Of a stretch of 64,000 bases of DNA, positions 41,501-42,875 are shown piece after piece (position 1 is the stretch's first letter; each line of letters starts with the position of its first letter). The translations under genes and the position numbers were made by a program. Source of the DNA: Bolinopsis microptera (lineage: Eukaryota; Ctenophora; Tentaculata; Lobata; Bolinopsidae). Below the pieces are notes generated by a model. The model saw only the letters and a list, made by a program, of their open reading frames with translations, did no database searches and had not been told where the DNA came from. The DNA lies in NCBI RefSeq assembly GCF_026151205.1, contig NC_087075.1:13963628-14027627 (forward strand), given 5' to 3'.

Positions 41501-42875
41501 CGAGTTCCGAATTTTAAAACACCAGACCGTACATATAATCACCTCAAAAGATAAGCCGCGTTCATATTCAACTGAGCGCATGCTCTAACGATTCCTCCAC
41601 CTAACCATTCTGAAATTCCCACCGCCACCTAATGTGTCCATTTCTTAACCTTGTGCCACAAGTAATGTTCTGTCTGCTATCCCTCTTCCTCTCGGTTGCT
41701 ACTGCCATTGAACCAGTTCCTGTCACCAACTCCCCAGTTATTGTCGCCACCTCACCGGTATGTCCGGTATGCCGTGACTACTCCGCTCTCATCATCAAAT
41801 ACACCAGCTCTTATCCCCGGATTACCCTCCCCTTTCCTCCCACCATAATCCGGTCATGTGTCCGTACTCTCGGCTCCCCTTACAACACCCCCTGTTCTGA
41901 CGGTAAAGTTTGCAAGATATTTAACGCGTGGCGCTGGACGGAGGTTGATCACGTGACGTATGAAGATGAGGATGTCACGCAGATTGGGTGCTATTATTCC
42001 TCGGAAACTTGTGAGACGGAGTTCGCGGGTTTCCAGTGCTCCGCTTTTCTTTACTCGTCTCTCTTGAAAAATGATGGATAGCTGTCGTTTTGATTGGGTG
42101 TGAATTATCCAAAATGGACTGATTTGTAAATTTTAAAAACAATCTTAGTCTTTTAACTTAAATATACATAGTATATTATACATGTTAAAATAAAGCACGG
42201 ACCAGTTTTTGATTTACGAGTTTTTATGTGCGCGTCGCAAACTTTTCAAATTATTCCTATTCGAGATTCGAGTGTATTATTTATATTGTTTTGCTTCATT
42301 GAGCTTTATTGAGCTTTATTGAGCTTACTTCTGAGTTTCAATCTGTTGTCCATTTACCATTATCTCTGAAATTTTAACAAAATTGCAAATGATGTTCGAA
42401 TCATCTCAAAACTTTACAATATAATCTAAATCTTAATCATATTTGTATCTTTAACTTTTGAACCACAATACACATGGTCCAACATTTCAGGCTCAGCAGC
42501 TATACCTGGCAAACACATACCTGAACCTGTGGTGAACGACATTGTAGCTGCAGTCAGGTTAGTACATTGATTCAAGTGGCAAAGATGGCACCCTCCTCCC
42601 CCTCCCCCGAATTGTTATTCATAACTCTCACTGATTCAACTTAAAACGAATACACGATTATATGTATAAGTAGAGTGCTGAGTCTCTCTTCCTCCTTCTC
42701 CTTTTACCCTCCCCGCCCTCACCTCATCTCCCTCCTCCTTTCCCCCTCCTTTCCTCTCTCCCTACCCTATTTATCTAACTAAACTAAAACTGTCTGTTTC
42801 AGTGGAGTGTTGGGTATCTCTCGAGTAATGTACGATCTGACAGATAAACCCCCTGGTACCACCGAGTGGGAATAG
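5522..42875 (+). CDS. GMPS: GMP synthase (glutamine-hydrolysing), 19 coding exons
   Basis: Last step of de novo guanine nucleotide synthesis in the cytosol: XMP + ATP + glutamine gives GMP. Nineteen exons with GT-AG introns and continuous phase give about 676 residues (shortest exon 13), near the roughly 690 usual in animals. Visible parts in order: N-terminal DAGAQYGK; glutaminase cysteine in GICFGNQ (about residue 90); His and Glu of the amidotransferase triad in FHPEV; the ATP-pyrophosphatase P-loop SGGVDST (about residue 226); [27 protein letters not shown]; the C-terminal dimerisation region PVRTVGVQ; and the diagnostic terminus PPGTTEWE. Coding-exon spans are listed separately. Introns 6 and 7 are 11.2 and 8.5 kb and contain other genes. 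The joined model is inferred from splice signals and homology; no transcript was seen. Confidence 0.93.
5790..7135 (+). mobile_element. ORF1-only LINE derivative with LINE 3' tail
   Basis: A LINE ORF1 (5811-6755) is followed directly by about 350 bases of 3' tail ending in TCAAATCAAATCAAA. The same tail occurs as a separate insertion on the other strand at 34311-34548. No endonuclease or reverse transcriptase frame lies between ORF1 and the tail, so the unit looks like an internally deleted, non-autonomous half-LINE. It sits in GMPS intron 1. I could not identify a target-site duplication, so the 5' boundary is approximate. Confidence 0.7.
5811..6755 (+). CDS. LINE ORF1-type protein, 314 residues
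   Basis: Coding frame without introns. The N-terminal half is charged and helical-looking (lysine/glutamate rich, about residues 90-150, possible coiled coil). The C-terminal part has blocks typical of ORF1 proteins of CR1/L2-type elements in aquatic invertebrates: [14 protein letters not shown], then [34 protein letters not shown] and [10 protein letters not shown]. Such proteins bind the element RNA; function here is inferred from the family. A second, diverged member lies at 45599-46429. The start could also be ATG 5844, inside the same frame, which removes a Cys-rich leader. Confidence 0.75.
   Translation: MCTCTFLYKYIMEDDRKVTQSLDQIQGFEYDEQTKLKDSVTKWFNTLGKELKIDDRDICGDMDREIFMAPTVYKKHLALRLVEAIDLVQRHECQMAKMEEIIYFLKTEALEDKDKLIRLQGQLLVQKDKELELFKTSVKKTVQTTVESGIKSYSAAVQQNSASGTVCNSNILKKVMKSVAAEEDRSKNLIVFGLKEEEGEQLPALVTAVLEEIGEKPHFEATRVGRKRPGSTTIRPVKITVPSSTAVQQILTKTGRLRLVETHKNVWICPDRSSEERATRKHLVTDLKKKRVEQTHLDHYIRYGKVCSRDKKPP
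7236..7512. repeat. Minisatellite, 12-bp unit ATTGTGACCATG
   Basis: About 22 imperfect tandem copies of a 12-bp unit with variants in the last bases (CATGAT, CATAAC, CATGAC). There are no unique spacers. Open frames on the minus strand (SWSQ/HGHN repeats) are by-products of the 12-bp period. Lies in GMPS intron 1. Confidence 0.9.
7558..8382. mobile_element. Non-autonomous TIR element, 817 bp, internal GGAAGTAAGT motifs
   Basis: The element 7562-8378 begins CTGCCG and then TTTTCAGAAAAGGAAATAAG, and ends with the inverted counterpart CTTACTTCCTTTTCTGAG followed by CGGCAG. It is flanked by TATA on both sides (7558-7561, 8379-8382), so the target duplication is TA or TATA. The TIR core AAGGAAGTAAGT recurs at least five more times inside in both orientations, including a palindrome at 7768-7794. 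No transposase is present. Confidence 0.75.
8681..8868. mobile_element. pogo/Tigger-like MITE
   Basis: 184-bp element (8683-8866) with termini CAGTTAAACCCCGATTTAC and GTAAATCGGGGTTTTACTG, flanked by TA on both sides. The motif GGTAAATCGGGGTTT is repeated internally in direct orientation near both ends. TA target sites plus CAGTNAAACCCCG termini are typical of Tc1/mariner-pogo MITEs. Confidence 0.85.
9850..9968. repeat. TGTCGAAC-rich repeat, copy 1
   Basis: Contains repeated GTGTCGAACTTGAGTAC/CC and AGTTCGACAGAGTCGAACC blocks. An inverted, diverged copy of the same sequence lies at 13142-13315. Short internal inverted motifs (GTTCGAC/GTCGAAC) could fold. The rest of 8870-11142 shows no gene. 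Confidence 0.65.
11143..11240 (+). CDS. GMPS: GMPS exon 2
   Basis: After acceptor ATATTTCAG it reads [18 protein letters not shown] and on to ESLK; donor GTGAAT. It continues the glutaminase domain after DAGAQYGK. Confidence 0.9.
11748..11962. repeat. 31-bp minisatellite next to GMPS exon 3 acceptor
   Basis: Seven tandem copies of a 31-bp unit starting AAGTATCGGTCAGGAAC and ending AACGACCGCTC, the last two copies slightly altered. The array stops about 16 bases before the exon 3 acceptor AG, so it supplies much of the region where the branch point and pyrimidine tract should be. Confidence 0.9.
11979..12093 (+). CDS. GMPS: GMPS exon 3 (glutaminase cysteine)
   Basis: Reads GVIISGGPG near its start and [11 protein letters not shown] at its end; the cysteine is the class I amidotransferase nucleophile. 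Acceptor TTATTTCAG, donor GTTCGT. A 31-bp minisatellite ends just upstream of the acceptor. Confidence 0.92.
12094..13374. other. GMPS intron 3 with repeat copy 2
   Basis: No gene is supported. An inverted copy of the 9850-9968 repeat lies at 13142-13315 (shared GTAGCGCACTTTAGTTCGAC when read on the minus strand). A 109-residue minus-strand frame at 12629-12958 has no recognisable motif and was not called. Confidence 0.5.
13375..13472 (+). CDS. GMPS: GMPS exon 4
   Basis: Reads [12 protein letters not shown], then [11 protein letters not shown], ending SPLF. Acceptor TCCTCAG, donor GTATTT. Phase joins exon 5 through an AG|T serine codon. Confidence 0.88.
13651..13754 (+). CDS. GMPS: GMPS exon 5
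   Basis: Reads [19 protein letters not shown] and on to SDGHIQ. Acceptor CCCATCAG was chosen because it aligns with the family spacing between SLF and KEE; the frame is open further upstream, so an earlier acceptor is possible but less likely. Confidence 0.85.
13916..14058 (+). CDS. GMPS: GMPS exon 6 (His-Glu of glutaminase)
   Basis: Reads [12 protein letters not shown] and ends VMKNRQ; His and Glu of FHPEV complete the catalytic triad. Acceptor CATTCAG, donor GTCAGA. Confidence 0.92.
14514..14760 (-). pseudogene. LINE reverse transcriptase C-terminal fragment
   Basis: Minus-strand translation reads [20 protein letters not shown], then [19 protein letters not shown] and [11 protein letters not shown] before a stop at 14517. 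The blocks R.....L.VP, RxFS..API.WNSLP..LR and FK..LK.HL are the usual end of CR1/L2-type polyproteins. The fragment is 5'-truncated and sits in GMPS intron 6. Confidence 0.75.
14900..15640. other. Intronic spacer, no gene seen
   Basis: Part of GMPS intron 6. Several short open frames lack family resemblance. No repeat structure beyond a GTGTCAG doublet at 15291-15308. Confidence 0.4.
15643..17451 (+). CDS. Ser-rich protein with two in-frame minisatellites, 602 residues
   Basis: Long uninterrupted frame nested in GMPS intron 6 on the same strand. I do not recognise a family. Residues 1-60 are Ser/Thr-rich, 60-150 look moderately ordered ([21 protein letters not shown]), 170-300 are Ser/Asp/Lys-rich and probably disordered. 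Residues about 307-366 are six copies of an 11-residue repeat ([11 protein letters not shown]), and about 489-577 are some 15 copies of a 6-residue repeat (VSQNSV). There is no signal peptide and no transmembrane segment. The length of the frame, despite stops being frequent in this AT-rich DNA, supports real coding. The ATG has a purine-poor but acceptable context; an upstream exon is possible. Repeat number is likely polymorphic. Confidence 0.65.
   Translation: MASLDHGILTSTLPPDSSTTNSSTQTSSPSLTFSTVTCAELVPLLTSLQVEREVSHLNIAQPLLETSLHAKQNVVLYQLLKSLVGQSVQDDIIENTDNDWKMGTLVKSLNFSCSPIASPAYNSTLDKNLKNVLLSDIKISHYTSDRKCAEIKKICSMKHSKLSKDYEKKPEKSGQEEGFTRPPNMSSSDSDKIYPTSSKSPEFPAAIHVIKDQDSSDSSSSLLSAGKEKSRRDEFLKFKNEDSSSSADKENSKSSEDSYFKKPENSHSKVSRTAKTNQHSLLSRSPFQLKVDSSLRFEVTNSDSSISPRAEHEQYHISPRAEHEQYHISPRAEHEQYHISPRAEHEQYHISPRAEHEQYHISPRAERRGGLTTTLSPFLSDRRDPSSGSDYPSCASSFISEVNTEDLFSSLNSSENSWPTDGPSSFQTVPNHSSYNNPSDVSSENDQISPHRPNAPDLLGILPDNCHVIVQELSSLSSGCSTLVAGSLVSHNSVVSQNSVVSQNSVVSQNSVVSQNSVVSQNSVVSQNSVVSQNSVVSQNSVVSQNSVVSQNSMVSQNSVVSQNSVVSQNSAVSQNSIASMSFNTSELPSFTNYTMVCNLVK
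16558..16740. repeat. 33-bp in-frame minisatellite
   Basis: About 5.5 copies of a 33-bp unit (CCACGTGCTGAACATGAACA core) inside the 602-residue frame. The unit length keeps the frame, and copies differ at a single site (GCTGAA/GCGGAA), indicating recent expansion. A CACGTG palindrome occurs in each unit. Confidence 0.92.
17107..17372. repeat. 18-bp in-frame minisatellite
   Basis: About 15 copies of an 18-bp unit GTGTCACAGAACAGTGTG with synonymous-like variants (TCTCAGAAT, TTTCTCAG). It encodes VSQNSV repeats. Unit length is a multiple of three. Confidence 0.93.
17492..17666. mobile_element. Diverged MITE of the GNCCGTTCANATATTACGTAA family
   Basis: Inverted ends around ACGTAAGCCAG (17529-17540) and CTGGCTTACGTAATATTTGA (17629-17650), then ACGGTCCCTA. 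The right end resembles the termini of elements at 45074-45233 and 51731-51872. A G-rich stretch lies inside, as in the other copies. Confidence 0.5.
17667..18530. other. Intronic spacer, no gene seen
   Basis: AT-rich part of GMPS intron 6. A short triplication of CAATTGTAATAAAATAA lies at 18301-18352. Confidence 0.4.
18536..18893. repeat. 16-bp minisatellite at the GPCR 3' end
   Basis: About 22 nearly identical copies of GATGTCTCACAAGGGT. The last copy carries the end of the GPCR reading frame on the minus strand (HETSPL, stop at 18871-18873); the rest of the array would be 3' UTR. Because 16 is not a multiple of three, copy-number changes would not simply lengthen the protein. Confidence 0.95.
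19073..21775. mobile_element. 2.7-kb element with 970-bp inverted arms, 9-bp TSD
   Basis: The element spans 19082-21766. It begins TAGGGCCTGTCGTGATATCA and ends with the exact inverse. The two arms (19082-20051 and 20797-21766) are both 970 bases and nearly identical; I noticed only isolated differences, for example near 19374 versus 21472. The flanks are a perfect 9-bp direct repeat CTCTCCATC (19073-19081 and 21767-21775). Long arms with a 9-bp duplication resemble Mutator-like elements, but no recognisable transposase domain is present. The arms each carry the same 69-residue frame, an unlikely gene. The near-identity of the arms implies a recent insertion. Confidence 0.93.
20052..20796. 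other. Unique core of the long-arm element
   Basis: The 745-bp core between the inverted arms. Two small plus-strand frames are present: 73 residues at 20182-20403, hydrophobic at its start, and 53 residues at 20582-20743 starting [16 protein letters not shown] and ending with a Lys-rich tail. The second is the more protein-like and may be a remnant of a transposase C-terminus. I do not recognise either. Confidence 0.4.
22640..25290. other. Intronic spacer, largely featureless
   Basis: Rest of GMPS intron 6. No gene is supported. It contains a decayed terminus resembling AATATGTGAACGGCCCCC at about 23760 and an approximately 60-bp unit repeated three times at 24905-25080 (TTTTAAGTAAGGTACACTA core). 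Confidence 0.45.
24905..25080. repeat. Three tandem copies of a roughly 60-bp unit
   Basis: Each copy includes TTTTAAGTAAGGTACA, a TATAGTAATTATAGTAAT block and GTATTGCATTTTAAG. Copies differ by small indels. Upstream of GMPS exon 7. Confidence 0.7.
25296..25407 (+). CDS. GMPS: GMPS exon 7 (P-loop)
   Basis: Reads [26 protein letters not shown] is the ATP-pyrophosphatase P-loop. Acceptor CTTTACAG, donor GTTCGT. It is separated from exon 6 by 11.2 kb containing nested genes. An AT-rich array begins about 10 bases after the donor. Confidence 0.93.
25417..25545. repeat. AT-rich array after GMPS exon 7 donor
   Basis: Repeated TTTAATAAATAATTTA and TTATACTTTAATTTGTT blocks, about five copies of a 25-30-bp unit. 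It begins about 10 bases inside the intron. Confidence 0.8.
25878..27418 (+). mobile_element. pogo-like DNA transposon with decayed transposase
   Basis: The element 25880-27416 has 25-bp terminal inverted repeats starting GGGTAGGAGGGGGTAAAACG (left) and the inverse at the right end, flanked by TA on both sides. The subterminal motif GGGGTAAAACGGACCA occurs four times in direct orientation at the left end, again at about 26890 and 27050, and in inverted or variant form at about 27190, 27215 and 27392. These could be transposase binding sites. Inside is the C-terminal part of a pogo/Jerky-type DDE transposase. Located in GMPS intron 7. Confidence 0.92.
26052..26805 (+). pseudogene. pogo-type transposase C-terminus, interrupted
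   Basis: The frame reads [20 protein letters not shown], then [12 protein letters not shown] and [15 protein letters not shown], the block that follows the DDE domain in pogo/Tigger transposases (family form NAVxGFRxxGLxPL). The Lys/Glu-rich tail meets an in-frame TGA at 26645-26647. The same frame continues for about 50 residues ([20 protein letters not shown] onward) to a TAA near 26805. The CENPB-like DNA-binding domain and DDE core are missing, so the protein cannot be an active transposase. Confidence 0.8.
27561..27700. repeat. Decayed MITE end with a long G homopolymer
   Basis: AGGGAGCGTTCACATTTTAC resembles the termini of the 51731-51872 family. It is followed by two G-runs, the longer about 23 Gs ending at 27650, and by an inverted GCTGACGTCAGC palindrome. 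Confidence 0.45.
27818..28062 (+). pseudogene. GT31 glycosyltransferase exon 1 pseudogene
   Basis: The plus strand is clearly homologous to exon 1 of the minus-strand glycosyltransferase at 33174-33611. Shared blocks include TGACAAGATGGGA, ATATGTCTACTCTACAGT and ACAGCCGATATTTTAGCGGT. It carries a stop after GATATTTTAGCGGTTAACA-AAACCCG (TAA where the intact gene has a Glu codon) and later indels. The copy is inverted relative to its source and 5.1 kb away. Confidence 0.8.
28734..29690 (-). pseudogene. Class A GPCR, frameshifted by a 14-bp duplication
   Basis: Seven-transmembrane receptor in GMPS intron 7, minus strand. The N-terminal frame (to about 29375) reads [20 protein letters not shown]2 [14 protein letters not shown], and TM3 start [20 protein letters not shown] direct duplication of GCGATGAGGGACAT (29347-29360 and 29361-29374, plus-strand reading) shifts the frame at MSLIA. 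The downstream frame continues [12 protein letters not shown] (the DRY position), TM4 to TM6, and TM7 [13 protein letters not shown] before a stop at 28734. No initiator Met is seen in frame before the stop upstream of 29680, so an upstream exon may be missing. With one copy of the 14-mer the receptor frame is continuous. Ligand unknown. Confidence 0.8.
29690..30035. other. Intronic spacer, no gene seen
   Basis: Contains a short GTGCTAAAATG repeat at 29866-29920 and ends in a G homopolymer of about 17 at 30030-30046. Confidence 0.4.
30040..31700. mobile_element. Possible foldback unit with ACGGAC-rich ends
   Basis: The left end (30044-30145) reads GGGCTCATGTTTTTTGTCCG, then TTCGGTACCCTAT and repeated AAAACGGAC. 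The right end (31600-31696) reads GTCCGTTCGGTACCCTAT, repeated AACGGAC, then AAAATAACATGAGCCC. The outermost parts are inverted to each other (GGGCTCATGTT versus AACATGAGCCC), while the GTCCGTTCGGTACCC block is in direct orientation. Each end can itself fold through GTCCGTT and AACGGAC. The boundary assignment is inference. Confidence 0.35.
30160..31252. repeat. 1.1-kb polypyrimidine tract (TCC/TCAG repeats)
   Basis: Plus strand is almost purely pyrimidine, built from CCTCCT with interspersed CAGT. Long frames on either strand (Leu/Pro/Ser or Arg/Glu runs) are artefacts of composition. Mirror-symmetric polypurine-polypyrimidine DNA of this length can form triplexes. Confidence 0.9.
31687..32192. 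repeat. 0.5-kb CTCCTA-type polypyrimidine array
   Basis: Tandem CCTCCTACT/CCTCCTACTTCT units, 9-12 bp, about 50 copies. Translations (PPTPPTSPP or RRRSRR) are not accepted as genes. It lies directly 3' of the glycosyltransferase gene. Confidence 0.92.
32327..33611 (-). CDS. GT31-family beta-1,3-glycosyltransferase, 3 exons
   Basis: Type II Golgi enzyme of the beta-1,3-galactosyl/N-acetylglucosaminyltransferase family. Exon 1 33611-33174, exon 2 33000-32737, exon 3 32560-32327 with stop; all introns in phase 0, total 311 residues, the usual size. Residues 8-27 form a signal anchor ([20 protein letters not shown]). Family motifs: [20 protein letters not shown] (about 64-83), the metal-binding DDD in [10 protein letters not shown] (about 166), [11 protein letters not shown], and [12 protein letters not shown] near the catalytic Glu/Asp. 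Cys residues near the C-terminus are conserved-looking. Many animal GT31 genes are intronless, so both introns may be gains. Donor sugar and acceptor cannot be told from sequence. Confidence 0.88.
32561..32736 (-). other. GT31 intron 2 made of a copied GPCR fragment
   Basis: 176-bp intron, GT at 32736-32735 and AG at 32562-32561. Exon sequence around CACCAG|GTACYYTTCAGACC is present at both ends (32551-32584 and 32722-32757, about 85% alike), giving CACCAG as exon end and GTAC as intron start at one copy and the reverse at the other. Between the two copies, 32584-32719 matches 28829-28967 of the neighbouring GPCR gene in the same orientation. Splicing here restores the family motif [11 protein letters not shown]. 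Confidence 0.8.
33946..34050 (+). CDS. GMPS: GMPS exon 8
   Basis: Reads [18 protein letters not shown] and ends LGLDVK. Acceptor CAATTACAG, donor GTGAGT; it follows the 8.5-kb intron 7. Confidence 0.92.
34311..34548 (-). mobile_element. 5'-truncated LINE 3' tail
   Basis: Minus strand matches the tail of the ORF1-only element at 5790-7135 over about 230 bases, from GTTTCACACTT through ACTTTGGGCGGCCA to the terminal TCAAATCAAATCAA. Lies in GMPS intron 8. The conserved end with a short TCAAA microsatellite is typical of non-LTR retrotransposons without poly(A). Confidence 0.85.
34550..34980. other. Intron 8 spacer
   Basis: No gene. Contains an imperfect palindrome around TAACTCATGAGGGTTATTTC at 34760-34800. 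Confidence 0.35.
34985..35330. repeat. 43-bp array duplicating GMPS exon 9 acceptor
   Basis: Eight copies of a 43-bp unit: AGGTTCCTAAATCCCCCCTA, TTTCAG, then GTGTTGATTGCGCGTAC. Each unit contains the pyrimidine tract and AG of the intron 8 acceptor plus the first 19-27 bases of exon 9. The final copy is the true exon start (35301). One unit is 41 bp. Confidence 0.95.
35301..35443 (+). CDS. GMPS: GMPS exon 9
   Basis: Reads [18 protein letters not shown] and ends RRIIGDVFM. The acceptor CCTATTTCAG used here is the last of eight tandem copies. Using an earlier copy would run into TGA after about 16 codons, so only the last acceptor yields a functional protein. Donor GTATGA. Confidence 0.88.
35678..35845 (+). 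CDS. GMPS: GMPS exon 10
   Basis: Reads [18 protein letters not shown] and [13 protein letters not shown], both hallmark blocks. Acceptor ACCCTAG, donor GTAAGG, phase 0 at both ends. Confidence 0.93.
36014..36119 (+). CDS. GMPS: GMPS exon 11
   Basis: Reads [18 protein letters not shown] and ends VNRHPFPG; this is the conserved GKVIEPLKDFHKDEVR-type block. Acceptor CTTTCAG, donor GTAATG. Confidence 0.93.
36130..36820. other. Intron 11, no gene seen
   Basis: AT-rich with some open frames (for example 36438-36800) that show no family resemblance. Confidence 0.4.
36822..37135. repeat. Inverted and direct GCGCTAGTTGTCGCCATCCA repeats
   Basis: Five direct copies of a 21-22-bp unit containing AGCGCTAGTTGTCGCCATCC (36857-36960), preceded and followed by inverse-oriented copies (36826-36856, 37047-37120). 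The AGCGCT centre makes each unit partly palindromic, so the block can fold. Immediately left of the TTAACTATA satellite. Confidence 0.85.
37146..37326. repeat. TTAACTATA satellite, left part
   Basis: About 19 perfect copies of a 9-10-bp unit (TATTAACTA). It continues at 38086-38139 after the inserted MITE and then ends at the GMPS exon 12 acceptor. Confidence 0.95.
37325..38087. mobile_element. mariner-like MITE inserted in the satellite
   Basis: Element 37327-38085 (759 bp) with perfect inverted ends starting CAGGGTGGGCCAAAAGTCAG, about 38 bp long, flanked by TA. CAGGGTG-type ends with a TA duplication are typical of mariner elements. No transposase frame of useful size; a 70-residue minus-strand frame (37818-38030) is unrecognised. 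Confidence 0.93.
38086..38139. repeat. TTAACTATA satellite, right part
   Basis: About five further units identical to the left part, ending 10 bases before the exon 12 AG. Confidence 0.95.
38150..38271 (+). CDS. GMPS: GMPS exon 12
   Basis: Reads [17 protein letters not shown] and on to YHRLRTT. Acceptor CTTCTCAG. The donor is taken as ACT|GTTGGT because it keeps phase 0 and the family spacing. It is a weak donor and opens directly into a TTTCTG-type array. A TTAACTATA satellite abuts the acceptor side. Confidence 0.78.
38271..38422. repeat. TTTCTG array at GMPS exon 12 donor
   Basis: Units of TTTCTG/TTTTCTG/TTGTTGG, about 22 copies with higher-order duplication of a 60-bp block. It starts at the exon-intron boundary itself (ACT|GTTGGTTTC) and includes a second TGTTGGTTTCTG copy that could serve as another donor. 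Confidence 0.88.
38589..38714 (+). CDS. GMPS: GMPS exon 13 (first of 11 donors)
   Basis: Shortest form of the exon: [18 protein letters not shown] to [12 protein letters not shown], donor GTAAAT at 38715. The last 48 bases plus the donor are tandemly repeated to 39260, each copy 54 bp and open in frame, so ten longer forms of the exon are possible. Confidence 0.85.
38667..39260. repeat. 54-bp array duplicating exon 13 end and donor
   Basis: Exactly 11 copies of a 54-bp unit (594 bp). Each contains 48 bases of coding sequence ending GGGGGTACAG and the donor GTAAAT. Donors fall at 38715 plus multiples of 54, the last at 39255. All copies are open in the coding frame. Copies 1-4 and 11 have GTACAG before the donor, most others GTCCAG, one GTCAAG. 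Confidence 0.97.
39360..39481 (+). CDS. GMPS: GMPS exon 14
   Basis: Reads [13 protein letters not shown] and ends MLCPNVNR, matching the GDxRSYSY and NVNR blocks of the C-terminal domain. Acceptor TGTCCAG, donor GTTATT. Confidence 0.9.
39664..39754 (+). CDS. GMPS: GMPS exon 15
   Basis: Reads [19 protein letters not shown] and ends ISRLR. Acceptor TGTCCAG, donor GTAAGT. Confidence 0.9.
39879..39976 (+). CDS. GMPS: GMPS exon 16
   Basis: Reads [15 protein letters not shown] and ends [10 protein letters not shown]. Acceptor TCACTCAG, donor GTAAAT. Confidence 0.9.
40280..40353 (+). CDS. GMPS: GMPS exon 17
   Basis: Reads [15 protein letters not shown]. Acceptor ACCGTCAG, donor GTATAC. Intron 17 after it holds a small secreted-protein gene. 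Confidence 0.9.
41026..41085. mobile_element. Half copy of the CTGGGC MITE family
   Basis: AACTGGGCGGTGCTCGGCCT and CACTCCGCCATATCT resemble the left terminus of the 47117-47498 element. No matching right end. Within GMPS intron 17. Confidence 0.5.
41632..42081 (+). CDS. Small secreted Cys-rich protein
   Basis: 149-residue frame nested in GMPS intron 17. Two candidate starts: Met1 or Met12. From Met12 the sequence [17 protein letters not shown] is a good signal peptide. The mature part has eight cysteines: CPVC, then single Cys in IIRSCV, NTPCSD, KVCKIF, IGCYY, ETCE and FQCS. This suggests an extracellular disulfide-bonded fold. I do not recognise the family. No transmembrane segment or GPI signal is evident. 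Same strand as GMPS, so expression would need its own promoter or processing from the intron. Confidence 0.6.
   Translation: MCPFLNLVPQVMFCLLSLFLSVATAIEPVPVTNSPVIVATSPVCPVCRDYSALIIKYTSSYPRITLPFPPTIIRSCVRTLGSPYNTPCSDGKVCKIFNAWRWTEVDHVTYEDEDVTQIGCYYSSETCETEFAGFQCSAFLYSSLLKNDG
42491..42557 (+). CDS. GMPS: GMPS exon 18
   Basis: Reads [19 protein letters not shown]. Acceptor CATTTCAG, donor GTTAGT. Confidence 0.9.
42803..42875 (+). CDS. GMPS: GMPS exon 19 (terminal)
   Basis: Reads [18 protein letters not shown], then TTEWE and stop TAG at 42873-42875. The PPGTTEWE terminus is near-universal in GMP synthases. Confidence 0.94.
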
